Source: Anaerolineales bacterium UBA7227 (GTDB taxonomy: Bacteria; Chloroflexota; Anaerolineae; Anaerolineales; Villigracilaceae). Taken from it: a stretch of 27,184 bases of DNA. The position numbers and the translations under genes are program-made. Where the stretch lies: contig DKTP01000146.1 in NCBI GenBank assembly GCA_002473085.1, forward strand, positions 1 through 27,184. The letters are read 5' to 3'. Below the pieces are notes generated by a model. The model did not search any database. It had not been told where the DNA came from and was given only the letters and a program-made list of their open reading frames with translations. Shown one piece after another: positions 1 through 6,757 of this stretch. Positions within the stretch are counted from its first letter, which is position 1, and each line of letters begins with the position of its first letter.

Positions 1-4
1 ATCA

Positions 5-19
5 GCAAGTTCTACTTGC
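5..19. repeat. REP-like hairpin upstream of the transposase
   Basis: Arms GCAAGT and ACTTGC enclose the loop TCT. The core AAGT-TCT-ACTT is the same core seen in the hairpins at 611-629, 16489-16507, 17472-17490 and 17495-17517. It sits just ahead of the transposase start codon, where REP sequences commonly flank RAYT genes. Confidence 0.6.
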
Positions 20-32
20 GAACTCTGGAGCC

Positions 33-581
33 ATGATGGATGTTGGAATTTACAAAACCCGTCCCAATACGCCGCCCCATTGGTTTGTCTCCAATGCCAT
101 CTACATGGTGACAGGAGCGGTTCTTTACAAGCAGTCCCTTCTGAATACCGATGAAAAGTTGGCAAACTTTTGTGAGACTCTCTTGGAACGCTCAAAAATA
201 CTGGGATGGGAACTTGACGCCTGGTTTGTCATGCAGCATCATTATCACTTTATTGGAAGGAGCCCAGAAGATGCGCGTTCATTAAAATCGCTAATTCAAG
301 CCGTTCATTCCATCAATGCAAAATTCGTCAATCGAATTGACGGAACTCCAGGCAGAAAAGTCTGGTACAACTACTGGGATTCCTGCATTCAATCGGAGAG
401 ATCATATCGAGCGCGTTTGAACTACGTGATTATGAACCCTGTGAAACACGGCCTTGTCCAACATCCCGCCGAGTATCAATTTTCGAGTTATCGCTGGTTT
501 TATCAAAACGCCGAACCTGATTTTAGAGAATTGGTGTTGAATGAATCCACTGACGACGAAAATATTTTGGATGATTTCTAA
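33..581 (+). CDS. REP-associated tyrosine transposase (RAYT, IS200-like Y1 family)
   Basis: The 182-residue protein carries the HUH-type metal-binding motif as H70-Y-H72 (MQHHYHF). It also has the RAYT signature around residues 129-141 (LNYVIMNPVKHGL), where Y131 is the expected nucleophile; the WYNYWDS stretch before it is typical too. Family knowledge: these single-copy enzymes cut and move REP hairpins rather than carrying terminal repeats as an insertion sequence would. Matching hairpins lie on both sides (5-19 and 611-629), and related ones occur far downstream. The gene is visibly more AT-rich than the surrounding DNA, which suggests acquisition by transfer. Two adjacent ATG codons (33 and 36) follow GGAG at 27-30; the second has the better spacing. 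It is probably intact, since motifs and length look normal for the family. Confidence 0.9.
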   Translation: MMDVGIYKTRPNTPPHWFVSNAIYMVTGAVLYKQSLLNTDEKLANFCETLLERSKILGWELDAWFVMQHHYHFIGRSPEDARSLKSLIQAVHSINAKFVNRIDGTPGRKVWYNYWDSCIQSERSYRARLNYVIMNPVKHGLVQHPAEYQFSSYRWFYQNAEPDFRELVLNESTDDENILDDF

Positions 582-610
582 AATCGCCGCGTGAACCCCA
601 AAGCGCAAAC

Positions 611-629
611 CCCGAAGTAGAACTTCGGG
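611..629. repeat. REP-like hairpin downstream of the transposase
   Basis: Perfect arms CCCGAAGT and ACTTCGGG enclose the loop AGA, followed by GATTCC. The core and the trailing GATTCC match the elements at 16448-16507 and 17468-17575. The element sits between the transposase and hypE, 25 bases before the hypE start, so it may also affect the hypE leader. Confidence 0.75.
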
Positions 630-653
630 ATTCCAAAACAACAAGAAAAACTT

Positions 654-1712
654 ATGGAAACTCCCCTCACCATCGAAGGCCCTGTCTGCCCCGTCCCGCT
701 CGCCCACAACGAGCAGATCGTGATGGGACATGGATCGGGCGGGAAGATGTCGCACGACCTGATCCGCAAGACCTTCCTCGCCGCGTTCGACAACTCCATT
801 TTGCGGACGGGCGACGACGCCGCGCCGCTTCAAATTGACGCGACACGTCTCGCGGTCAGCACAGATTCGCACGTCGTCACGCCGCTCTTCTTCCCCGGCG
901 GAGACATCGGCAGACTGGCGGTCTGCGGGACGGTCAACGACGTGGCGATGCTCGGGGCGCGTCCACTCTACCTGACGGCGGGATTCATCCTCGAGGAGGG
1001 TTTGCCCATCGAGACGCTGCGCCGCGTGATCGAGTCCATGAGCGCGGCGGCGAAGGAGGCGGGAGTCCAGATCGTGGCGGGCGATACGAAGGTGGTGGAA
1101 AAAGGCAAGGCGGACGGGCTGTACGTCAACACCACGGGCATCGGAGAGATTCTCCCCAACGTCCACATCGGCGGCGCGAACGCGCGGCCTGGCGACGTGG
1201 TCCTGCTTTCGGGGAGCATCGGCGATCACGGCATCGCCGTCCTCGGGGCGCGCGGCGAGTTGGGATTCACGTCTGACATTCAAAGCGACGTTGCGCCGCT
1301 CAACCGTCTCATCGAAGCCATGCTGGACGCGAGTCCCGACGTCCGCGTACTGCGCGACCCGACGCGCGGCGGGCTGGCGACCACGCTCAACGAGATCGCG
1401 GCGCAGTCACAGTGTTGCATCACGCTCAACGAGACGGCCATCCCCGTCCATCCCGCGGTCAACGCGGCCTGCGAGATGCTGGGATTCGATCCGCTCTATG
1501 TCGCCAACGAGGGGAAGTTAATCGCCATCGTCCCGCCCGCGAGCGCTGACAAAATTCTCCAAGCGATGCGCGCCACAAAATACGGGGAAGATACGGCGAT
1601 CATCGGCGAGGTGAGCGAAGGCAATCGCGCCCGCGTGTTGATGAAGACCTCCATCGGCACGACGCGCGTGGTGGATATGCTGGCGGGGGAGATGCTGCCG
1701 AGAATTTGTTAG
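654..1712 (+). CDS. hypE: Carbamoyl dehydratase HypE, [NiFe]-hydrogenase maturation
   Basis: HypE takes the carbamoyl group that HypF loads on its C-terminal cysteine and dehydrates it with ATP to a thiocyanate, the source of the cyanide ligands of the [NiFe] site. The 352-residue protein has the AIR-synthase/PurM-like architecture: GHGSGGKM near residue 24, the ATP-site GDDAAPL near residue 54, and a C-terminal domain. It ends exactly in PRIC, so the essential terminal cysteine is present. No other hyp genes or hydrogenase subunits are in this window, so hypE is either the edge of a cluster cut off by the transposase region or a detached gene. No clear ribosome binding site precedes the ATG. 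The family call is secure. Confidence 0.95.
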   Translation: METPLTIEGPVCPVPLAHNEQIVMGHGSGGKMSHDLIRKTFLAAFDNSILRTGDDAAPLQIDATRLAVSTDSHVVTPLFFPGGDIGRLAVCGTVNDVAMLGARPLYLTAGFILEEGLPIETLRRVIESMSAAAKEAGVQIVAGDTKVVEKGKADGLYVNTTGIGEILPNVHIGGANARPGDVVLLSGSIGDHGIAVLGARGELGFTSDIQSDVAPLNRLIEAMLDASPDVRVLRDPTRGGLATTLNEIAAQSQCCITLNETAIPVHPAVNAACEMLGFDPLYVANEGKLIAIVPPASADKILQAMRATKYGEDTAIIGEVSEGNRARVLMKTSIGTTRVVDMLAGEMLPRIC

Positions 1713-1713
1713 G

Positions 1714-1760
1714 GGCGATTGAAATCGCCGCTACAATGTTGAGGCGGTTTCAACCGCCCA
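1714..1760. repeat. Paired short hairpins (second repeat class)
   Basis: Two hairpins with seven-base arms and two-base loops stand in tandem: GGCGATT-GA-AATCGCC at 1715-1730 and GGCGGTT-TC-AACCGCC at 1744-1759. They are joined by a short spacer containing GCTACAA. They occupy most of the gap between hypE and the next gene. The architecture resembles an intergenic palindromic repeat pair more than a terminator, because no T-run follows. Confidence 0.6.
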
Positions 1761-1776
1761 GTTTCAGCCCAGGGCT

Positions 1777-1782
1777 TATAAT
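1777..1782 (+). promoter_or_regulatory. -10 box for a probable leaderless transcript
   Basis: A perfect TATAAT ends six bases before the ATG at 1789, and no ribosome binding site lies between them. Transcription from this box would begin at or next to the start codon. No convincing -35 box is seen at the normal distance. Confidence 0.5.
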
Positions 1783-1788
1783 CCCTCC

Positions 1789-2841
1789 ATGCCCAACACC
1801 TTCCTCCTCTACGGTTCATACGGATACACAGGCAACCTCATCGCGGAACATTCCCTCCGCGCGGGACTCCGCCCGATTCTGGCGGGACGCGACGAGACGC
1901 GTCTCCGCGCCCAAGCCGCACGCCTCAACCTGGACTATCGCGTGATCCCCCTCTCGGACGCGGCCGCGCTCGACGACGCGCTGCGCGCCGCGGGACTCGT
2001 CGTCCACGCGGCGGGGCCCTTCGTCCACACCTGGAAGCCGATGGTGGAAGCCTGCCTGCGGACGGGCGCGCATTACGTGGACATCAGCGGGGAGATCGAA
2101 GAGTTCGAAGCCATCGCGCCGCTCGACGCGCAAGCCAAAGCCGCGGGCGTGATGCTCCTCCCAGGCGCGGGATTCGACGTGGTCCCGTCCGATTGTCTCG
2201 CCGCGCACGTCAAGCGGAGACTCCCCTCCGCGACGCAACTCAAACTTTTCATCCTCAGCGTCGGCGGCGGCGTCTCGCGCGGGACGGCGCGCTCAGCCAT
2301 CGAGAACATGCAGCGCGCGGGACGGGTCCGCCGCGAGGGGAAGATCGTCACCGTCCCGCCCGCGTGGAGAATCGAGGAGCGCGATTTTGGACGCGGTCCC
2401 ATCAAGCTGGTCACTGTCGGCTGGGGAGACGTGTCCGCCGCCTATCACAGCACGGGGATTCCGAATGTCGAGGTCTACATGCACGTCCCGCCCGCGGCGA
2501 TCAACGGATTAAAGGCGATGCGCGTCGTCGGGCCGCTGCTCTATAACAAACCCGTCAAGCGCCTGCTCCAGTCGTTTTTGCGGTTCCAGCCCGAAGGTCC
2601 GAGCGAGGCGCAACGGACGAGCGGATTCAGCCTGATGCTGGCGGAAGCGTCCGACGGCGAGGCGATGGCCGCGTCGAAACAGCGAGTCCCCGAAGGCTAC
2701 CAACTCACCATGCTCACGACCGTCGCGATCGCGCGGCGAATCCTGGCTGGCGCTTTCAAGCCAGGCTTCCAAACGCCCAGCCGCGCCTACGGAGCCGATT
2801 ACATCCTCGAGTTCGAGGGGACGACGCGGGAAGACCTGTGA
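1789..2841 (+). CDS. Saccharopine dehydrogenase-like NAD(P)-binding oxidoreductase
   Basis: The 350-residue protein begins with a Rossmann fingerprint at residues 9-15 (GSYGYTG). This is followed by AGRDETRL, a typical second-strand region, and by HAAGPF and YVDISGE segments seen in the saccharopine dehydrogenase/trans-acting enoyl reductase superfamily. Members reduce or oxidise imine or enoyl substrates, but most bacterial paralogues have unknown substrates. There are no lysine-pathway genes nearby, so a role in lysine metabolism should not be assumed. It ends eight bases before the next gene, suggesting co-transcription with the PEBP gene. The start is supported by the -10 box six bases upstream and the position of the Rossmann motif. 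Confidence 0.82.
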   Translation: MPNTFLLYGSYGYTGNLIAEHSLRAGLRPILAGRDETRLRAQAARLNLDYRVIPLSDAAALDDALRAAGLVVHAAGPFVHTWKPMVEACLRTGAHYVDISGEIEEFEAIAPLDAQAKAAGVMLLPGAGFDVVPSDCLAAHVKRRLPSATQLKLFILSVGGGVSRGTARSAIENMQRAGRVRREGKIVTVPPAWRIEERDFGRGPIKLVTVGWGDVSAAYHSTGIPNVEVYMHVPPAAINGLKAMRVVGPLLYNKPVKRLLQSFLRFQPEGPSEAQRTSGFSLMLAEASDGEAMAASKQRVPEGYQLTMLTTVAIARRILAGAFKPGFQTPSRAYGADYILEFEGTTREDL

Positions 2842-2848
2842 CGCGCCC

Positions 2849-3415
2849 ATGAAACGGGATCATCGTTTTTGGCTCCTAGTCGTCTCGCCGCTCGTTTTCG
2901 TGTTGATCGGCTGTCTCGCGTTGTATCTCCTCGGTCCGCCCGAGGAAACGTCTTTTGAAGAAATGGAGTCAACCATGAAACTGACCAGTCCCGCCTTCGC
3001 GCAAGGCCAGCCCATCCCGCCGAAATTTTCCTGCAAGGGCGAGGACGTTTCCCCCGCGCTCGCGTGGGACGAACCGCCCGCTGGGACGCGCTCCTTCGCG
3101 CTCGTCATGGACGATCCCGACGCGCCGATGGGAACGTGGGTGCATTGGGTGTTGTTCAACCTGTCCGACTCGACGCGCTCGCTGGCGGAAAACTTCCAGC
3201 CCGCCGCGCCGACCGTCTCTGGCGTCAATTCATGGGGACGCGGCGGCTACGGCGGTCCCTGCCCGCCCTCGGGCACGCATCGTTACTTCTTCAAACTCTA
3301 CGCTCTCGACACGACATTGAATCTCTCGTACAGCGCGGACAAAAAATCCCTGCTCGCCGCGATGGAAGGTCACATCCTGGCGCAAGTCGAGTTGATGGGG
3401 ACGTTTAGCAAATAA
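2849..3415 (+). CDS. YbhB/YbcL-family (PEBP-like) protein with N-terminal membrane anchor
   Basis: The core domain, from about residue 43 to 188, has the PEBP hallmarks: DDPDAPMGTWVHW near residue 86 and the PPSGTHRYFFKLYAL segment near residue 147. These line the anion/ligand pocket of the family; the bacterial ligand is usually unknown. Ahead of it is a hydrophobic stretch (residues 8-29) that would tether the domain outside the membrane. LIGC at 19-22 resembles a lipobox, but hydrophobic residues continue after the cysteine, so a plain anchor is more likely. An internal ATG at 2975 (MKLTSPAF) is where many cytoplasmic family members begin, so a shorter form is possible. The gene follows the oxidoreductase by seven bases. 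Confidence 0.88.
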   Translation: MKRDHRFWLLVVSPLVFVLIGCLALYLLGPPEETSFEEMESTMKLTSPAFAQGQPIPPKFSCKGEDVSPALAWDEPPAGTRSFALVMDDPDAPMGTWVHWVLFNLSDSTRSLAENFQPAAPTVSGVNSWGRGGYGGPCPPSGTHRYFFKLYALDTTLNLSYSADKKSLLAAMEGHILAQVELMGTFSK

Positions 3416-3423
3416 CCCAGCCC

Positions 3424-3582
3424 ATGCTCCTCGCCACCCTCTGCTACCTTCACCACAATAATCACACCCTCATGCTCCACCGCGTCAAAAAGGAGAACGA
3501 CATCCGCGCGGGAAAATTCTTCTCGGCAAAGTTCATCTACGAGGGAGATGAGATGAATGGCTACGACGCGGCGTTTTATTGA
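3424..3582 (+). pseudogene. Nudix hydrolase (MutT/8-oxo-dGTPase-like) remnant with in-frame core deletion
   Basis: A 52-codon frame starts eight bases after the PEBP gene. Its first 31 residues (MLLATLCYLH...TLMLHRVKKENDIRAGK) look like the N-terminus of a small Nudix hydrolase. The next residues (FFSAKFIYEGDEM...GYDAAFY, then stop) look like the extreme C-terminus of the same family. Everything between is missing, including the Nudix box GX5EX7REUXEEXGU that binds the metal. The frame is kept across the junction. The simplest reading is an internal deletion through a short match where GGAAA recurs in both ends of the ancestral gene. It cannot be an active hydrolase. This is family recognition by eye, not an alignment. 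Confidence 0.65.
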
Positions 3583-3594
3583 CGTTTCGTACAA

Positions 3595-3672
3595 GGGTTA
3601 CGCGGATTTGACGGATTGACACGGATAAAAAAAAATCCGCGTCAATCTCTCTTGTCCGTGACATCCGTGTAC
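3595..3672. repeat. Intergenic repeat with A8-loop hairpin and direct repeats
   Basis: The stretch carries direct repeats of the type CGGATTTGA/CGGATTGACA/CGGAT. An inverted repeat has arms at 3614-3626 and 3635-3647 (one mismatch) around a loop of eight A residues. TCCGTG then recurs twice. It is non-coding in both directions as far as can be seen and fills the gap between the Nudix remnant and coaBC. It does not look like a terminator because the homopolymer is in the loop. Confidence 0.55.
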
Positions 3673-3706
3673 CAATTCCCGTGCGCCGCCTCCTAACTTC
3701 CAGAAG

Positions 3707-3712
3707 TATAAT
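3707..3712 (+). promoter_or_regulatory. -10 box for a probable leaderless coaBC transcript
   Basis: Perfect TATAAT, six bases before the coaBC ATG, with no ribosome binding site between. The geometry is identical to that at 1777-1782. No good -35 box is visible. Confidence 0.5.
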
Positions 3713-3718
3713 CAGGGC

Positions 3719-4957
3719 ATGTCCGTCTTCACCGACAAACGCATCCTGCTCGGCGTCACGGGTTCGATCGCCGCGTACAAAGCCGCCGACCTCGCCTCCA
3801 AACTGACGCAGGCGGGCGCGCAAGTGGATGTGATCCTCACCGCGGGCGCGGAAAAATTCGTCACGCCGCTCACCTTCCAATCGGTGACGGGTCGCCGCGC
3901 CTTCACCGACTCCGACCTGTGGGGCGGCGAGGCGCACGTCCTTCACATCGGGCTGGCGCATCGGGCGGACGCGCTCGTCGTCGCGCCCTGCACTGCCAAC
4001 ACCCTCGCCAAGCTGGCGCACGGCCTCGCCGACAATTTGCTGACAATTGCCGCGCTGGCGAACCAAAGTCCGCTCGTCCTCGCTCCCGCGATGGACGGCG
4101 GGATGTTCGACTCGCCCGCGACTCAAACCAACCTGACGATTCTCCTCGAACGCGGCGCGTCGGTCATCGGACCTGCGGAGGGACGCCTCGCCTCGGGCCT
4201 GGTCGGTCGGGGACGCATGGCCGAGCCAGCCGAGATTTTCGGTCACCTGCGCCTCGTGCTGGGACGGTCTGGCGCGCTCGCGGGGAGATCGGTGGTCGTC
4301 TCCGCGGGCGGGACGCAGGAGCCGCTCGACCCCGTCCGCGTGCTGACGAATCGCTCGTCGGGCAGGCAGGGCTACGCCCTCGCCCAGGCCGCGCTGGACG
4401 CGGGCGCACAAGTGACGCTGGTCACCGCGCCCGCCGCGTTGACTGCGCCCGTCGGCGCGGAAGTCATCCGCGTGGAGACGGCGCTCCAAATGCTGGAGGC
4501 CGTCCTCGCCGAATCCGCAAAAGCGGACGCGCTCATCATGGCCGCGGCGGTGGCGGACTTCCGCCCGAAGAACGCGGCGGGGAACAAGATGAAGAAACGG
4601 GACGGGATTCCGCAGGTGGAACTCGAAGCGACGGAAGACATCCTCGAAGCGGTAGCCCGCCAAAGGCTTGCCCTGAGCGAAGTCGAAGGGTCGAAGAAGA
4701 AGCGTCCCAAAGTCACGGTGGGATTCGCGGCGGAGAGTCAAAACCTGCTGGCGAACGCGTCCGAAAAATTGAAATCCAAAGACCTGGACTTGATTGTCGC
4801 CAACGACATCTCCGCGTCCGACGCGGGGTTCGAAGTCGAGACCAATCGAGTCACTTTATTATTCGAAAACGGAAAGCAGGAAAGCCTGCCGCTGATGAGC
4901 AAGGTGGAAGTGGCGGAGACCATCATCGCGCGCCTGGCCGCGCTGCTGGAGACGTAA
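3719..4957 (+). CDS. coaBC: Bifunctional phosphopantothenoylcysteine decarboxylase / phosphopantothenate-cysteine ligase
   Basis: The protein has the two-domain CoaBC layout (412 residues). The flavin-dependent CoaC half (1-185) shows GVTGSIAAYK, the catalytic-His region LHIGLAHRADALVVAPCTANT, APAMDGGMF and GRGRMAEP. The CoaB half (190-412) shows SAGGTQEPLDPVRVLTNRSSG, the NKMKK lysine segment near 289-293, VGFAAES and IVANDIS. Together they convert 4'-phosphopantothenate to 4'-phosphopantetheine. Two oddities stand out. Residues 317-324 (LALSEVEG) are encoded by a dispersed repeat inserted in frame (4668-4690). In the substrate flap, residues 158-160 read ASG where many homologues have ACG, so the usual flap cysteine is a serine. 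The stop codon overlaps the next ATG by one base. Function is inferred to be retained because all other motifs are intact. Confidence 0.95.
   Translation: MSVFTDKRILLGVTGSIAAYKAADLASKLTQAGAQVDVILTAGAEKFVTPLTFQSVTGRRAFTDSDLWGGEAHVLHIGLAHRADALVVAPCTANTLAKLAHGLADNLLTIAALANQSPLVLAPAMDGGMFDSPATQTNLTILLERGASVIGPAEGRLASGLVGRGRMAEPAEIFGHLRLVLGRSGALAGRSVVVSAGGTQEPLDPVRVLTNRSSGRQGYALAQAALDAGAQVTLVTAPAALTAPVGAEVIRVETALQMLEAVLAESAKADALIMAAAVADFRPKNAAGNKMKKRDGIPQVELEATEDILEAVARQRLALSEVEGSKKKRPKVTVGFAAESQNLLANASEKLKSKDLDLIVANDISASDAGFEVETNRVTLLFENGKQESLPLMSKVEVAETIIARLAALLET
4668..4690. repeat. Dispersed repeat inserted in frame inside coaBC
   Basis: The 23 bases running from TTGCCCTGAG to TCGAAGGG encode (A)LALSEVEG in the gene frame. 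Read in other frames they give CPERSRR and, on the minus strand, FDFAQGK. These peptide strings are familiar from predicted proteins of many environmental bacteria, where they mark a short mobile or palindromic repeat. The insertion lies between the LEATEDILEAVARQR helix and the VTVGFAAE strand of the CoaB domain, a loop that could tolerate extra residues. Confidence 0.7.
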
Positions 4958-5688
4958 TGCGAATCCTCGTCATCTCGGATATTCATGCGAACTATGAAGC
5001 TCTCGAAGCCGTGCTTGCCGACGCGGGCGCGGTGGACGCGGCCTGGTGTCTCGGCGACATTGTGGGCTATGGCCCCGACCCGAACCTGTGCGTGGACACA
5101 GTGCGCGCGCTGCCCAACCTGACCTGCCTGCTGGGAAATCACGACGTCGCCATGCTGGGACGGATGCCGCTTTCGGCGTTCAACGGCGAGGCGCGGCGCT
5201 CGCTGGATATACAGTCGCGCGTGATGAGCGCCGATAACGTGGACTTCCTGCGCTCGCTGCCCGAAAACGCGCAGACCCGCGGCGAGGCCACGCTGGCGCA
5301 CGGTTCGCCGCGCGATCCCATTTGGGAATATATGTTGAACACGCTGGCGGCGCGCTTGAATTTCGATCATTTCGAAACGCCCTTCTGTTTTGTGGGGCAT
5401 ACGCATTTGCAGGGGCTGTTCCAATTCAACGAGGAGAAGAACCGGGTCACAATGGAAACGCCGCGCGCGGGGGTCGCGCTGCACATGAAGCCGCGCGCCA
5501 TCTTCAACCCCGGCTCGGTGGGACAGCCGCGCGACCGCGATCCGCGCGCCGCGTACGCCATCTTCGATCCCGAAGCGCGGACCTGGGAGCCGCGCCGCGT
5601 GGGTTACGATATCCCCGCCGTGCAGAAACGCATCCGCGCCCTGGGACTGCCCGAGAAACACGCCCTGCGGATCGGGGAGGGCTGGTAA
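4957..5688 (+). CDS. Metallophosphoesterase family protein (YfcE-like)
   Basis: The 243-residue protein has the calcineurin-like dinuclear metal motifs in order: D8-I-H10, GDIVGYGPDP with D34, GNHD at 60-63, LAHGSP near 110, and GHTH at about 146-149. Such enzymes hydrolyse phosphomono- or diesters; the natural substrate is unknown. The start is fixed by translational coupling, because its ATG shares a base with the coaBC stop (TAATG). This gives an operon with coaBC, although a functional link is not established. Length and motif order are ordinary for the family. Confidence 0.92.
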   Translation: MRILVISDIHANYEALEAVLADAGAVDAAWCLGDIVGYGPDPNLCVDTVRALPNLTCLLGNHDVAMLGRMPLSAFNGEARRSLDIQSRVMSADNVDFLRSLPENAQTRGEATLAHGSPRDPIWEYMLNTLAARLNFDHFETPFCFVGHTHLQGLFQFNEEKNRVTMETPRAGVALHMKPRAIFNPGSVGQPRDRDPRAAYAIFDPEARTWEPRRVGYDIPAVQKRIRALGLPEKHALRIGEGW

Positions 5689-5770
5689 GCCCGGCGCCTG
5701 ACGAGGAACTTTTAATAGGAGCCTTTCGTCCTTTGGGCAAGAAACCGCCAAATAAAAGGAGAAGAAGAAA

Positions 5771-6709
5771 ATGAAACGCACCCTGTTCATCACCATGATC
5801 GCCGCGCTTCTGCTGGCCGCCTGCGGCGCCAAGGCGGCCGCGCCGACTCCCGCCGAATTCTTTCGCGTGGACGACGGCATGGCCTTGCAGGAAGCGCCGC
5901 TCCCCTCAATGCCCATGGCTACGTCCGTTGCCTACGCGCCGGACAAAGCCGCCGGCGGAGGCAACGCGAACTCCGTTCAGCGCATGGTCGTCAAGAACGC
6001 GGACCTCGCCATCGTCGTCAAAAACCCCGAAGCCTCGATGACCGCCATCGCCCAACTCGCCCAAACGATGGGCGGATTCGTCGTCTCGTCCAACCTGTAC
6101 CAATCCTACAAATCCGACGGGACGCCCGTCCCCGAAGCGAGCGTGACGATCCGCGTCTCCGCCGACAAACTGGACGAGGCGCTGGCCGCCATCAAAAAGG
6201 ACGCGGTCGAAGTCCGCAGCGAAAACGTCAGCGGGCAGGACGTCACCAGCGAATACGTGGACCTCGCGTCGCAGCTCAAGAATCTCGAAGCCGCAGAAAA
6301 ACAACTGATGGAGATCATGAGCAAGGCCGAGAAGACCGAAGACGTGCTGAACGTCTTCAACCAGCTCACCTCCATCCGCGGGCAGATCGAATCCATCAAA
6401 GGCCAGATGAAGTACTACGAAGAATCCGCCGCGCTCTCGGCCGTCAGCGTGCGCCTCATCGCCGAGGAGACCGTCCAACCCATCGAGGTCGGCGGCTGGA
6501 AACTGCAAGGCTGGACGCGCGACGCCGTGCAGAATCTCCTCCACTTCCTGCAAGGCTTCACGCACTTCCTCATCGTCTTCGTCGTCAACATCATCCCCGC
6601 CCTGCTTGCCATTGCGCTCGTCTTCGGTCTGCCCCTCTGGTTGATCGTGCGCGCCGTCCGCAAGTCGCGCAAACGCAAAGCCGCGCAAGCGCCCAGGGAA
6701 GAGAAATAA
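5771..6709 (+). CDS. DUF4349-like lipoprotein with C-terminal membrane segment
   Basis: An N-terminal lipoprotein signal ends in LLAAC (C18). A globular/coiled region follows, with the DUF4349 pattern: MVVKNADLAIVVKNPEASM, then the segment from GGFVVSSNLYQS, then VTIRVSADKLDEAL. A long helical part (about residues 185-235) looks like a coiled coil. One transmembrane helix (about 262-295) and a basic tail (RKSRKRKAAQ) complete it. The domain is of unknown function and is common in Gram-positive and Chloroflexota lineages. The ribosome binding site AAGGAGAAG sits at a normal distance. It is followed by a terminator-like hairpin, so it is probably a single-gene unit or the last gene of one. Confidence 0.85.
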   Translation: MKRTLFITMIAALLLAACGAKAAAPTPAEFFRVDDGMALQEAPLPSMPMATSVAYAPDKAAGGGNANSVQRMVVKNADLAIVVKNPEASMTAIAQLAQTMGGFVVSSNLYQSYKSDGTPVPEASVTIRVSADKLDEALAAIKKDAVEVRSENVSGQDVTSEYVDLASQLKNLEAAEKQLMEIMSKAEKTEDVLNVFNQLTSIRGQIESIKGQMKYYEESAALSAVSVRLIAEETVQPIEVGGWKLQGWTRDAVQNLLHFLQGFTHFLIVFVVNIIPALLAIALVFGLPLWLIVRAVRKSRKRKAAQAPREEK

Positions 6710-6717
6710 CATCTTCC

Positions 6718-6753
6718 AGTAGAGCGGGATATAATCCCGCTCTACTGCTTTTT
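6718..6753 (+). terminator. Rho-independent terminator, possibly also carrying a -10 box
   Basis: Perfect 12-base arms AGTAGAGCGGGA and TCCCGCTCTACT enclose a five-base loop and are followed by GCTTTTT. The loop and its edge contain TATAAT (6730-6735), but no -35 box is seen. The next start codon is only five bases after the T-run. Confidence 0.7.
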
Positions 6754-6757
6754 AACC

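Noticed and set aside
402..1283. Long minus-strand reading frame over the transposase end and hypE
   Set aside because: It is antisense to a clear hypE, has no recognisable motif and has the Arg/Asp/His-rich composition of GC-rich shadow frames.
3533..4741. 402-codon minus-strand frame across coaBC
   Set aside because: It runs antisense to a complete coaBC and contains FDFAQGK only because of the dispersed repeat. There is no family resemblance.
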